The notes under the pieces were generated by a model that was not told where the DNA came from, made no database searches, and was given only the letters and a program-made list of their open reading frames with translations. From Pantanalinema sp. (lineage in GTDB: Bacteria; Cyanobacteriota; Sericytochromatia; S15B-MN24; UBA4093), in NCBI GenBank assembly GCA_036704125.1, contig DATNQI010000035.1, positions 32,974 to 96,973 of the forward strand: a stretch of 64,000 nucleotides of DNA, written 5' to 3'. Positions 17,003 to 25,220 of this stretch are shown piece by piece. Numbering within the stretch: position 1 is the stretch's first letter; each line of letters begins with the position of its first letter. Both the position numbers and the translations under genes were made by a program.

Positions 17003-18462
17003 TGGCGACTCCTCGAGGGGCCGCGCCTGGCAAGCTCGGCCGACTGGCCGAGCAGCATGGCGAGGCCGATGGCGAGGTAGAACCACTCGCTCAGGGGCTT
17101 CTGGACGTAGATGTCGTTGGAGAGGGCGCCCACCGCGTAGCAGACGAAGATCCCGAACAGCCCGAGGCAGAGGGCCTTCAGGAAGGGGCGTTCGAGCCGC
17201 GCGTAGGTCCTTGCCGCCGACGCGGCAGCAGCGACGATCAGCCAGATGAACAGCGAAAGGCCGACCCAGCCCATCTCCAGGCCGTACTTGAAGTAGTTGT
17301 TGTCGGTGGGCACCCCGATGGTGGTGCCGGGGATGGGCTCGCCGCCTGTGACGGCGAGGCCCGAGGCGCCGGCGGTCCACAGGCCGCTGCCGAAGGGCCG
17401 CTCGACGATCCGGGGCAGGTAGTCGTTGATGTAGCCCATCCGCACCTGGAAGCTGGCGTCCTCGCCCGGCTTGGCCGCGGTCATGACCCGGTCCAAGAGG
17501 CCCGTCTGTCCGCTCGCCGCGAGCCCGCCCAGGCACAGCGTCCCGATGAGGAGCGCCCCCAGGCACAGCTTCCAGTTGCGGCTCAGCATGAGCATGGCCG
17601 AGAGCCCCGCCACCACCGCGACGATGGGGCCCCGCGAGTAGCTGAGCACCATCGCGTAGAGCATGGGCACGCTGAGCGCGAGCAGGGCCGCGACCCGCCA
17701 CCCCCTGCTCGAGAGCGCCAGGGCGACGAGCAAGAGGGCACCGGTGATCTCGATGAAGCCGAAGGTCGCGGCGTCCCCCACCGTGCCGAACACGCGCACG
17801 TAGCCGTTGAGGATGTGGGTGCGCCAGCTGCCCGACTCGATGAGCCAGTTGTACTCCTGGTTGAGCAGGCCGTGGTGGTGCTGGTAGATGCCGTACAGGC
17901 CCTCGACGGTGAGCAGCCCCAGCCAGAAGACCATGAAGCGCTTGAGCTTGCGCTCGCTGCGGAAGTAGTAGACGACCAGGATGGCGCCGACGGCCCGCAG
18001 GGTGTCGCGCAGCCCGTACACCCCGAACTTGAGGCTCGGGGCGAGGGGATTGAAGACCTCGAGCACCTGGTAGGCGCAGAAGAGCACCAGCGGCAGGGTG
18101 ATGGCGGTACGGAACAGGCGCCGGTTACCCCCGTTCGCCAGGTCCACCACCAGGCGCAGCCCCATCAGGAGGATCATCCCCTCCAGGGCCAGGCCGATCT
18201 GGTTGGCGTCCAGGTTGGGCATCATGCGCTTGATGAAGACCACCACCGTCGAGAAGCCCAGCACCACGTAGACCCCGAGCTCCACGTTGAGGAAGATGGC
18301 CGCCATCAGGGGCGCGATGGTCAAGAGCACCATCTTGAGCCGGTCGAAGCCCGCCACCGCCTGGGCCGTGACCGCCACGAAGGGCAGGCAGGCGAGCAGG
18401 ACCTTCCACCACGTCCCCCGAAGGGGGGCCTTGCCCCTGGGCAGGGTCGCCTTGACGCTCAT
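16999..18462 (-). CDS. O-antigen ligase/polymerase-like membrane protein (Wzy/WaaL type)
   Basis: 487 aa with about ten to twelve hydrophobic helices. The Wzy_C region shows the usual periplasmic-loop features: SYSRGPIVAVVAGLSAMLM (conserved SRG), then FQVRMGYINDYLPRIVERPF and GSGLWTAGASGL, and VPTDNNYFKYGLEMGWVGLS (N-x-Y-x-x-x-x-E-x-G near the loop end). Polymerises lipid-linked repeat units in the periplasm. Sits between Wzz and the glycosyltransferases with ATGA overlaps on both sides. Confidence 0.85.
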   Translation of the reverse strand: MSVKATLPRGKAPLRGTWWKVLLACLPFVAVTAQAVAGFDRLKMVLLTIAPLMAAIFLNVELGVYVVLGFSTVVVFIKRMMPNLDANQIGLALEGMILLMGLRLVVDLANGGNRRLFRTAITLPLVLFCAYQVLEVFNPLAPSLKFGVYGLRDTLRAVGAILVVYYFRSERKLKRFMVFWLGLLTVEGLYGIYQHHHGLLNQEYNWLIESGSWRTHILNGYVRVFGTVGDAATFGFIEITGALLLVALALSSRGWRVAALLALSVPMLYAMVLSYSRGPIVAVVAGLSAMLMLSRNWKLCLGALLIGTLCLGGLAASGQTGLLDRVMTAAKPGEDASFQVRMGYINDYLPRIVERPFGSGLWTAGASGLAVTGGEPIPGTTIGVPTDNNYFKYGLEMGWVGLSLFIWLIVAAAASAARTYARLERPFLKALCLGLFGIFVCYAVGALSNDIYVQKPLSEWFYLAIGLAMLLGQSAELARRGPSRSRQ

Positions 18463-20210
18463 GCGCCCTTCTCCTGGTCGAGCTTGGCCTCGACCAGCTC
18501 GTGGGCCATCAGGGCGCTCGCGCGCGCCTCGAGGACGTAGGCCAGAACGAAGCCGAAGACCCCCGCGATCAAGGAGCCGAGGGCGAGCTTGACCAGGGTC
18601 TTCGCGTCCTCCGGCTTGATGGGCGGCTCGGCCAGGTCCACGATGGTGATCGGCAGGACCGAGGCGCCGTTGGCCGCCAGCCGGGTCTGGCTCGCGCGCT
18701 CGCTCAGGCGCTGGTAGTCGGCCTCGCGCAGGGCGACCTCGCGCTGCAGCTCCTTGTAGGTGACGTCGGTGACCGAGGCGTTGCGCGCCTTGGGCTCGAG
18801 CTCGGCGATCGCCGCCTCGAGGCTCGAGAGCTTGGCCTGCTGCTGGGCGACCTCGACCTTGAGGGCGATCCGGCGCCCGGCCACGTCGGCGCGCGCGGGG
18901 TCGCTCGCGGCCACCTTGGCGCTGGTCGAGCGAACCGTGCTCGAGGCCCTGGCGATCTGCCCCTTGAGCTCCTTGACCACGGGGCTCTCATCCCCGTACA
19001 GCCCCCTGGCGTCGGAGAGGTTCTGCTTGAGGGTCTTGAGGCGATCGCCCGCCGTCTCCACCTCCGGGGCGTCCTTGACGCTGCTCGCGAACGCGGGGTC
19101 CTTCTTGAGCAGGAGGATCTCGCGCTCGACCATCGAGAGCCCGCTCCTGGCGGCCGTGAGGGCGCGCTCCACCTCGCCCTTCTGGGCCCGGAGCTCCGCG
19201 AGCTGCACGGCGATGGTGGTCTGGGCCTCGGGGACGTTGGTCGCCTTGAAGGCCTTGAGGCGATCCTCGGCCCCGCGCAGGCGCTGGGCGCTCTCCTTCA
19301 CCTGCTGGGCGATGAAGGCGTCGGCGCTGCGGGCGTCGGTGCCCTGGCTCTGCTGGTAGAAGCGGATGAACTCGCGGGTGTGCGTGTTGGCGAGATCCGC
19401 CGCCTCCTGGGGGGACCTGGCGGTGCCCGAGATGCGCATCATGTCGGTCTGGCCGACCTTCTCGACGTCGAGGCGCTTGGCGAGCTTCTCGGGGGTGGTG
19501 GCGAGGTTGAGCTTGGAGGCGGTTCGCTCGAGCACCGAGCGGCTCTGGAGCATCTCGGTCAGGTTGCCCATCAGGGCCCCCGCCTTGAACCAGTCGATGG
19601 CCGTCCCGCTCACCGACTGGCCCGAGGCGATGCCGGTGTTGATGGTGGTGGTGGCCTTGTAGGTCTTGGGCGCGCGCATCGAGAGCACGCCCACGGCCAG
19701 GTCGCTGGCCACGACGATCGAGAGGATGAGGGGCCAGCGACGCTTCAGGATGTTGGACAGGGTGAGCCACAGGCGCGCGTCGTTGGCGCCTTGAGGCGGG
19801 CTCGCGAACTCCTCGTAGGGCCGCAGGCCGTAGCCCGCCGCCTGCGCCATCGGGGCGTAGTAGGGCATCAAGCCCGGCTGGATCCCCCGGCGATCCAGGG
19901 CGAGCACCATCTCCTCGAGCCGCTCTGCGAAGGGGGTGAGCTCGGGCGGCAGGGCCATGGGCGGGATCGCCTGCGCCTGGAAGAGGGCCATCAGCGCCGG
20001 GTGGATGGCCCTCTCGGCGGCCTCCTGGAAGCTGCCCTCGCCCTCGGTCCAGCCGAGCGAGGCCTGGTACAGGGCGAGGGCGCCCGCGAGCACCATGGGG
20101 CGAGGCCCGAGGGGGTAGCCGCCGAGGACGCGCTCGACCAGGAGCCGCAGGAGCGGCAGGTTGTTATCAAAGCGCGCCAGGGCGGCATCGAGGGGGGGGC
20201 GATCCTTCAT
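18459..20210 (-). CDS. polysaccharide chain-length determinant (Wzz/GumC-like) with long N-terminal extension
   Basis: 583 aa from the ATG at 20210 (AGGAGG upstream). The first transmembrane helix, after NILKRRWPLILSIVVAS, only begins near residue 159; the Wzz periplasmic domain follows (TYKATTTINTG, RISGTARSPQEAADLANTHT), then a long coiled coil (about 290-530, QQAKLSSLEAAIAELEPKA) and the C-terminal helix (ALGSLIAGVFGFVLAYVLEA). Most Wzz proteins start within 40 residues of their first helix; the extra ~158 residues here are helical, cytoplasmic and unidentified. There is no fused tyrosine kinase (no Walker motif after the second helix). Confidence 0.85.
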   Translation of the reverse strand: MKDRPPLDAALARFDNNLPLLRLLVERVLGGYPLGPRPMVLAGALALYQASLGWTEGEGSFQEAAERAIHPALMALFQAQAIPPMALPPELTPFAERLEEMVLALDRRGIQPGLMPYYAPMAQAAGYGLRPYEEFASPPQGANDARLWLTLSNILKRRWPLILSIVVASDLAVGVLSMRAPKTYKATTTINTGIASGQSVSGTAIDWFKAGALMGNLTEMLQSRSVLERTASKLNLATTPEKLAKRLDVEKVGQTDMMRISGTARSPQEAADLANTHTREFIRFYQQSQGTDARSADAFIAQQVKESAQRLRGAEDRLKAFKATNVPEAQTTIAVQLAELRAQKGEVERALTAARSGLSMVEREILLLKKDPAFASSVKDAPEVETAGDRLKTLKQNLSDARGLYGDESPVVKELKGQIARASSTVRSTSAKVAASDPARADVAGRRIALKVEVAQQQAKLSSLEAAIAELEPKARNASVTDVTYKELQREVALREADYQRLSERASQTRLAANGASVLPITIVDLAEPPIKPEDAKTLVKLALGSLIAGVFGFVLAYVLEARASALMAHELVEAKLDQEKGA

Positions 20211-20235
20211 GGCGGTCTCCTCCTGTTGGGGGCTC

Positions 20236-20928
20236 TTACTGCTTGGCGGTCTTCGGCCTCTTCTCGAGCCAGTCCGTGTCGCCCATCTGCTGGACCAGGA
20301 TGGCCCAGGCACGGTTGTAGGCCCCCTCCGAGGCGACCAGGTCGGCTTGGGACTGGCTGACGGCGAGCCGCGCCTTCATGACCTCGCTGATGCTGGCGTT
20401 GCCCTTCCCGAAGAGGCGCTGGACCACCATCACGTCCGACTCGGTGCTGCGGATGGCCTCCTGCCGAAGGACCAGGAGCTTTTGCTGGGAGAGCCACCCG
20501 GCATAGGCCTCGGTGGTGCTCGCCACCACCTGGAGGCTCACCTGCCTCACCCCCTCGCGCGCGGCCTGGAGCCGGGCCTCGGAGCCCTTGAGCACCAAGG
20601 GGGTGCTCAGGAAGTCGCCCAGGTTCATGGTCACGTAGGCCCCGGCGGCGGGAAGCGGCAGGCCGTTCGCCGGGGGCACGACGGTGTTGACCCCCACGTT
20701 GGCCGAGACCGAGCGCAGCGGGTAGAGCTTGGCCACGTCGGCCTCGGCCTCGGCCCGCGAGAGCTCGGCGCGCGCTGCGCGCAGCTGCGGGTTGTTGGCG
20801 AGGGCCTTGGTGATCGCCTGGTCCAGGGTGAGGTCGGCCGGGGGCTCGGGGAGGGCCTGGGCGAGGGCCGCCAGGGACCCCCAGGCGAGCATCGCGCCGG
20901 CCACGAGCATTGCCAGAGGAGTCTTCAT
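20236..20928 (-). CDS. short TolC-family (outer membrane efflux) protein
   Basis: 230 aa with a signal peptide (MKTPLAMLVAGAMLAWGSLA, cleavage near LAQA). DLTLDQAITKALANNPQLRA is the typical TolC/OEP entry motif, and the long heptad-rich stretch AEADVAKLYP to EVMKARLAVSQSQADLVASE fits one hairpin of the TolC helical barrel. Full TolC proteins carry two such repeats in about 450 aa; this has roughly one, so it is either a half-length family member or truncated. It lies inside the exopolysaccharide operon, where a Wza export protein would be expected. Confidence 0.7.
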   Translation of the reverse strand: MKTPLAMLVAGAMLAWGSLAALAQALPEPPADLTLDQAITKALANNPQLRAARAELSRAEAEADVAKLYPLRSVSANVGVNTVVPPANGLPLPAAGAYVTMNLGDFLSTPLVLKGSEARLQAAREGVRQVSLQVVASTTEAYAGWLSQQKLLVLRQEAIRSTESDVMVVQRLFGKGNASISEVMKARLAVSQSQADLVASEGAYNRAWAILVQQMGDTDWLEKRPKTAKQ

Positions 20929-20950
20929 GAGGGTCCTTTCGTGTGTGCGC

Positions 20951-22600
20951 TCACCGCGCGCCGCGGCGAAGCAAGAGGGCGGGAATGGTCTTGAGCAGGA
21001 TCAGCCAGTCGCTCCAGAAGGTGCGCGTCACCGAGTAGTAGGAATCGAGCACCATGCGCTCCTTCTCGCTGAGGTCGGATCGCCCGCTGATTTGCCACAG
21101 GCCGGTGATGCCCGCGGGGCACGAGAAGCGAAGGCGCTGCCAGTCCTCGTCGAGGGCCTCGGCCTCATACACCGGAAGGGGCCGGTTGCCGACCAGCCGC
21201 ATGTCCCCGAGCGCCACGTTCAGGAGCTGGGGCAGCTCGTCGAGGCTCGTGGCGCGCAGGAAGCGGCCCAGGCGGGTGATGCGCGGGTCGTGCGTCAGCT
21301 TGAAGAAGGCCCCGTCGCCGTAGTGGTTGTGGGCCTTGAGGGCCGAGAGGCGGCGCTCGGCGTCGCGCACCATGGTCCGGAACTTGTAGAGCTCGAAGAC
21401 CCGTCCGCGCAGGCTTCCCTCGCGCCAGGCGCGGCGGTCCTGCCCGACCCGCAGCTGGGTGAAGATGACCGGGCCCGGGTCGTCCAGGTAGATGAAGAGG
21501 GAAATGGCGAGCAGAAGGGGCGAGAGCGCCAGGAGCGCCACGATGGCGAGGCTGGAGTCGAGGAGCTGGCCGAGGCGCTCCCCTCTGGGTGCGCGCATGG
21601 TCGATCGCAGCACCTCGGGATCGGGGCTGGGCTCGAAGGGGGCTTGCGGGCGATCCACGTCGAAGGATCCGTGGCGCCAGACGAGCCGATCGTGCCAGCG
21701 GGTGGCCTTGCCGAGGGAGGTGCCGGCGAGCACGATCGAGCGCTCGACCGAGGCGCCGCGCGCGACCTCCACGTCCCGGACCAGCACGGCGTGCGGCCCG
21801 ATCCGCCCTTCGCGCCCCACGCGGCAGCCGGGGCCGATCCAGCAGGGGGGAACGAGGGTGGCCTCCGGGTGGACCAGGGCACCGGGGTCCACGTGAAGGA
21901 TCGCATCCCCCGCCGTGCCGGCGCAAAGCGCGGCGAGCTGCGCCTGGTGGTACCCGAGCGGGGTGCCTGCCGGATGCCAGGCGCCCTCGGCGACGTGGCC
22001 CGCGACGCGCAGCCCCTGCGCGCTGAGCCGGGGCAGCCACTCCCGGCCGATGGCGCACGGGGTGCCGGGCAGGTGATCGAGGGCAGCCGGCTCGACCAGG
22101 TAGATGCCCGTGTGCCAGACCTCGGGCCGCTCAGGGGGGGCGCAGCTTTTCAGCATGCCGCCGGTCGTCAGCGCGGCCCCGAGCGCGCCGGGGGAGGCTT
22201 GCGGGCTCAGAACGGCGGTGACCAGGGCCCCCGTGGCCCGGTGGTGCGCGATGGCCCCTTCGAGATCCAGCCAGTCGATCACGTCGCCCGAGAGCACCAG
22301 GGTGGTCTGCGAGAGAAAGGCCGCATGGGCCTTCAGCGCCCCGCCGCTCCCCGAGAGCGCGCTCTCCAGGGCGACGCTGACGCGCATCCCCTCGGGCGTC
22401 GCCGATCGGATCGCGGCCTCGAGGGGGGCGGGCAGGTGGTGCATGGCGACCAGGACGTCCTCGACGCCGAGGCGCGAGAGCCGGCGCAGCTGGTGCGCGA
22501 TCAGCGCCTCGCCAAGAAGCGGGAGGGCTCCGAGCGGCGCGGTGAAGGTGATGGGGGCGAGCGCGGCGTGCGCGCTTCCCGTGAGGATCAGGCCTTTCAC
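20951..22600 (-). CDS. fusion: nucleotidyltransferase + hexapeptide repeats + exopolysaccharide sugar transferase
   Basis: 549 aa from a GTG with AGGAG 5 bases upstream. Residues 1-215: NDP-sugar pyrophosphorylase-like domain (KGLILTGSAHA instead of the usual AVILAAGxGTRL, LGEALIAHQLRRLSRLGVED, LVLSGDVIDWLDL, WHTGIYLVEPAAL). Residues about 230-310: left-handed beta-helix repeats (WIGPGCRVGREGRIGPHAVL). Residues about 350-549: WcaJ/RfbP-type phosphoglycosyltransferase with one hydrophobic segment (LLDSSLAIVALLALSPLLLA), VFELYKFRTMVRDAE, RITRLGRFLRATSLDELPQL and GDMRLVGNRPLP. The C-terminal part should start repeat-unit synthesis on undecaprenyl phosphate. In the first domain the canonical Gly-rich GTRL signature is altered, so its catalytic state is uncertain. 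Confidence 0.85.
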   Translation of the reverse strand: MKGLILTGSAHAALAPITFTAPLGALPLLGEALIAHQLRRLSRLGVEDVLVAMHHLPAPLEAAIRSATPEGMRVSVALESALSGSGGALKAHAAFLSQTTLVLSGDVIDWLDLEGAIAHHRATGALVTAVLSPQASPGALGAALTTGGMLKSCAPPERPEVWHTGIYLVEPAALDHLPGTPCAIGREWLPRLSAQGLRVAGHVAEGAWHPAGTPLGYHQAQLAALCAGTAGDAILHVDPGALVHPEATLVPPCWIGPGCRVGREGRIGPHAVLVRDVEVARGASVERSIVLAGTSLGKATRWHDRLVWRHGSFDVDRPQAPFEPSPDPEVLRSTMRAPRGERLGQLLDSSLAIVALLALSPLLLAISLFIYLDDPGPVIFTQLRVGQDRRAWREGSLRGRVFELYKFRTMVRDAERRLSALKAHNHYGDGAFFKLTHDPRITRLGRFLRATSLDELPQLLNVALGDMRLVGNRPLPVYEAEALDEDWQRLRFSCPAGITGLWQISGRSDLSEKERMVLDSYYSVTRTFWSDWLILLKTIPALLLRRGAR

Positions 22601-22644
22601 GCTTTCTCCTCGGAAAAGTGCGGGCGGCACGGGGCGCGGGCCTC

Positions 22645-23037
22645 TCACTGCTCGCTCAGCGCGATGACCTTGTGGAGCGAGGCGCGCGCGAGCCGCTCGC
22701 GGGCATGGTCGGGCAGGTGGGCCACCACCAGGTGCCGGGAGCGGCGCTTGGCCATCTCGCCGGCCTCGGCCAGCGCGGCCAGACCCGTGGGGTCCAGCTG
22801 CTTGAGCGCTTTGAGGTCCAGCACGACGCGCGAGGTGCCCTCGCAGAGGTGCTCGGCGAGGGCGCGCTTGAAGGCGATCGCCGTTCGGGCATCGAGCGCC
22901 CCCATGAGGCGAAGCGTGCCGGGCTCGTCGGGGGTGACCTCGATTTTCAGGCCGGGCGCGAGCGGAAGGTGCCGAGGGGATCCGCCCCGTGTGCCCAGGG
23001 CGTCTTGGCCCGCCCAGGATCCTGGCGTGCTCTCCAT
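22645..23037 (-). CDS. STAS-domain protein (anti-sigma factor antagonist-like)
   Basis: 130 aa from the ATG at 23037 (AAGGAGG upstream). The N-terminal ~35 residues are unstructured. The rest is a STAS fold: GTLRLMGALDARTAIAFKRA, then SRVVLDLKALKQLDPTGLAA, the place of the phosphorylatable D-S-S-G in SpoIIAA-like proteins, here D-P-T-G with Thr in the acceptor position. Lies 44 bases upstream of the sugar-transferase fusion on the same strand, so it probably heads the exopolysaccharide operon and could couple it to a kinase/phosphatase switch. Confidence 0.8.
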   Translation of the reverse strand: MESTPGSWAGQDALGTRGGSPRHLPLAPGLKIEVTPDEPGTLRLMGALDARTAIAFKRALAEHLCEGTSRVVLDLKALKQLDPTGLAALAEAGEMAKRRSRHLVVAHLPDHARERLARASLHKVIALSEQ

Positions 23038-23211
23038 CCGAGATCCTCCTTGGTGAATCGACCGAGGCGGTGACGGAAGCTTGGCTGCTTGTCGCAGCGG
23101 GGGATTCTCGCTCAAGGGTACCGGCGGGCTCGGAAGCGGGGAAAGGTCGATTTGACGAAATGCGTGAGAGGTTTCGTCGCCGCAGGCAAGCGATCCGGGG
23201 CCGAGCGTGTG

Positions 23212-23217
23212 TAGAAT
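23212..23217 (+). promoter_or_regulatory. candidate -10 box (TAGAAT)
   Basis: TAGAAT about 70 bases before the J-domain gene. No good -35 at the normal distance; a TTGACG at 23152-23157 is too far away to pair with it. Confidence 0.3.
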
Positions 23218-23287
23218 AGAGGGGCTTTCTGGCATCAAGGAGGACGACGCGGCGCCTCCCTCGCGCCAGGGTGATGGAGAGGTCCGC

Positions 23288-24511
23288 ATGGCCGACGCCC
23301 CCGATTACTACGAAGTCCTCCAGGTCCATCCCAAGGCGAGCGCCTTGATGATCAAGAAGGCGTATCGCACCCTGCTTTTGGCGGGGGGGCATCCGGATCT
23401 CGGCGGCAACCCGGTCGAGACCCAGCTCTTGACCGAGGCCTACGAGGTCCTCTCGAACCCCGATCGCCGCATGGCCTACGACCGCCGCCGCAGCGTCGGC
23501 CGGCCCGCGCCAACCACCATCATCGTCTCCATCTGCCCCCACTGCGGGGTCTTCAACCGGGTGCGATCGGAGACCAAGCTGCTCGTCGCGCGCTGCGGCA
23601 AGTGCGGCCATGGGCTCGGCAAGGCCAAGGCGCCGACCATGCCCCTCAAGCTGGAGCGCAAGTGGCCCTGGAAGTGGATCCTGGGCGGGGCCCTGGTCGC
23701 GTTCACCGTCGTCGGCGCGGTGGGGGGCTACCAGCTCTGGAGCGCCGATCGCGATCCCTTGGCCGAGGCGATCGCCCTCGAGGAGCGCGGGCAGCTCTCG
23801 AGCGCCGCCGAGCGCCTGCAGGCGATCATCGAGACCCAGCCGCGCCACCTGGCCGCTCACCAGCACCTGGGCCAGGTCTACGAGGCCCAGAAGAACCTGG
23901 AGGCCGCCATCGCCCAGTACCGCGTGGCTGCCGACATCTCGCCGACCACCCCCAAGTCCCACTACCTCCTGGGAAGGGCCCTGATGCGGCACGGTCGCCT
24001 CGACGAGGCCGAGGAGGCCCTTCGCAAGTCGATCGCGATCGATCCCCAGGACGTGGGGGCCCTCGTGACCCTGGGCAAGCTCCTGGTCAAGACCGACCGA
24101 CTGGACCAGGCGGTGGAGGTCTACCGCAAGGCCGTGCCCCTCGACGTGCGCAACAGCGACCTGCGCTACAGCCTGGCCATGGTCTACCAGCTGCAGGGGG
24201 ACACCGCCCATGCCGTGCAGGAGCATCGCCAGGCGCTATCGATCGACCCGCGCCACCGCGAGGCCCTGGTCAACCTGGGCAAGCTCTACCGGGAGCGCGG
24301 CGCCTACCAGGACGCCCTGACCCAGTTCCAGAAGGCCGCCGTCCTCAGGTACGAGGACCCCGACCTGCACTTCTGGATGGCCGAGATCTACCGCCAGTCA
24401 GGCAACCCGGCCCAGGCCATCCGCGAGTTCCAGGTCTCGCAGAGCCAGGCCAAGGCCAACCCGATCCTGCGCGACCGCATCGATCGCGCCCTCAGGGCCC
24501 TGGGGGGCTAG
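23288..24511 (+). CDS. J-domain / zinc-ribbon / membrane / TPR protein
   Basis: 407 aa. Residues 1-65: DnaJ domain with the HPD motif at 35-37 (AGGHPDLGG), preceded by YYEVLQVHPKAS. Residues ~80-110: a zinc ribbon with CPHCG and CGKCG. Residues ~124-145: one transmembrane helix (WILGGALVAFTVVGAVGGYQ). The rest: about six TPR repeats (ERLQAIIETQPRHLAAHQHL, VEVYRKAVPLDVRNSDLRYS and so on). So a J domain on one side of the membrane (probably cytoplasm) and a TPR array on the other. Expected to recruit a DnaK-type chaperone to a membrane or envelope assembly. The ATG has GGAGAGG 5 bases upstream. Its stop shares a CTAG palindrome with the convergent XRE gene. Confidence 0.88.
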   Translation: MADAPDYYEVLQVHPKASALMIKKAYRTLLLAGGHPDLGGNPVETQLLTEAYEVLSNPDRRMAYDRRRSVGRPAPTTIIVSICPHCGVFNRVRSETKLLVARCGKCGHGLGKAKAPTMPLKLERKWPWKWILGGALVAFTVVGAVGGYQLWSADRDPLAEAIALEERGQLSSAAERLQAIIETQPRHLAAHQHLGQVYEAQKNLEAAIAQYRVAADISPTTPKSHYLLGRALMRHGRLDEAEEALRKSIAIDPQDVGALVTLGKLLVKTDRLDQAVEVYRKAVPLDVRNSDLRYSLAMVYQLQGDTAHAVQEHRQALSIDPRHREALVNLGKLYRERGAYQDALTQFQKAAVLRYEDPDLHFWMAEIYRQSGNPAQAIREFQVSQSQAKANPILRDRIDRALRALGG

Positions 24512-24714
24512 TCCTTCTCGTAGCTGAGGATGTCGCCCGGCTGACAGTCAAGGACCTCGCAGATGGCCTCCAGGGTGGAGAAGCGGATCGCCTTGGCCTT
24601 TCCCGTCTTGAGGATGGAGATGTTGTTGAGCGCGATGCCCGTCCTTTGGGCCAGCTCGCTCACCTTCATTTTGCGATCGACCAGCAGCCGATCGAGATGC
24701 ACTTCGATGCTCAT
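24508..24714 (-). CDS. small XRE-family HTH regulator (YozG-like)
   Basis: 68 aa, a single Cro/C1-type helix-turn-helix: MKVSELAQRTGIALNNISIL then KTGKAKAIRFSTLEAICEVL and CQPGDIL. These minimal regulators usually sit with a small membrane protein, as here: its start is 4 bases after the stop codon of the gene at 24719-24997. Probably autoregulates the pair through the GATAAA-type sites at 25021-25100. Confidence 0.85.
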   Translation of the reverse strand: MSIEVHLDRLLVDRKMKVSELAQRTGIALNNISILKTGKAKAIRFSTLEAICEVLDCQPGDILSYEKD

Positions 24715-24718
24715 GGGC

Positions 24719-24997
24719 CTATGCGATCAAGTCCATTTCCTGCGCCATCTCCAGGATCACGCCCAGCGCCATGCCGATCAGGAGGTACACGCTGGCCGCC
24801 AGCATCGCCTGAGCCGCGCTCATCCCGCCGCCGAGCAGCAGCTGGGTCTTGGTCAGGGACGTATCGCCCAGCCGGAGCCAGCTGTAGAGGTGGGTCGCGA
24901 AAGGAAGCAGGTTGAACAGGAACTGGATGGCCGCTGCGACATAGCACCCGATCTTCGCGAGACCGAGAACCTGGCGGCGAACATTCTTGCGTTGCAT
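24719..24997 (-). CDS. small membrane protein paired with the XRE regulator
   Basis: 92 aa from the ATG at 24997, which has GGAGAG 7 bases upstream; further in-frame ATGs exist up to 25072 but lack a site. Two to three hydrophobic segments (LAKIGCYVAAAIQFLFNLLP; LAASVYLLIGMALGVILEMA). Small membrane proteins of the DUF2975 type are commonly encoded with YozG-like regulators; this one is shorter, and the family assignment is tentative. Translationally close to the regulator gene. Confidence 0.65.
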   Translation of the reverse strand: MQRKNVRRQVLGLAKIGCYVAAAIQFLFNLLPFATHLYSWLRLGDTSLTKTQLLLGGGMSAAQAMLAASVYLLIGMALGVILEMAQEMDLIA

Positions 24998-25020
24998 GGG
25001 AACTCTCTCCATTCGTGTAA

Positions 25021-25100
25021 TTTTCAACGATAAACGTGTGATCATCATGGGGCCACCGACGGGGTTTGTCAATGAATTTCGTTGATAAATTATCGATAAA
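25021..25100 (-). promoter_or_regulatory. promoter with three GATAAA/TTTATC operator-like sites for the XRE operon
   Basis: On the minus strand: -35 TTGACA (25072-25067), 17-base spacer, -10 CATGAT (25049-25044). TTTATC occurs three times around it: TTTATCGATAA (25100-25090, holding the palindrome TTATCGATAA), TTTATCAACGAAATT (25089-25075) and TTTATCGTTGAAAATT (25034-25019). Two copies lie just upstream of the -35 and one near the start point, as expected for an autorepressor. AT-rich compared with its surroundings. Confidence 0.55.
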
Positions 25101-25220
25101 AATGGTCCTTCGTTCGCGCAGTGCTCACCCGGCCCCCCTCAAAAGGCCGCCTGCCGCCTGCCGAACGGCCCCTGTGATAAACTGAAGGCCCTGTTTTGTC
25201 TCGCTTTGCCCGGAGCCTGA

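Noticed and set aside
20951..24226. 1091-aa frame that seems to extend the sugar-transferase gene leftwards
   Set aside because: Residues before the GTG at 22600 are shadow sequence over the STAS and J-domain genes; AGGAG before 22600 and the domain start support the shorter gene.
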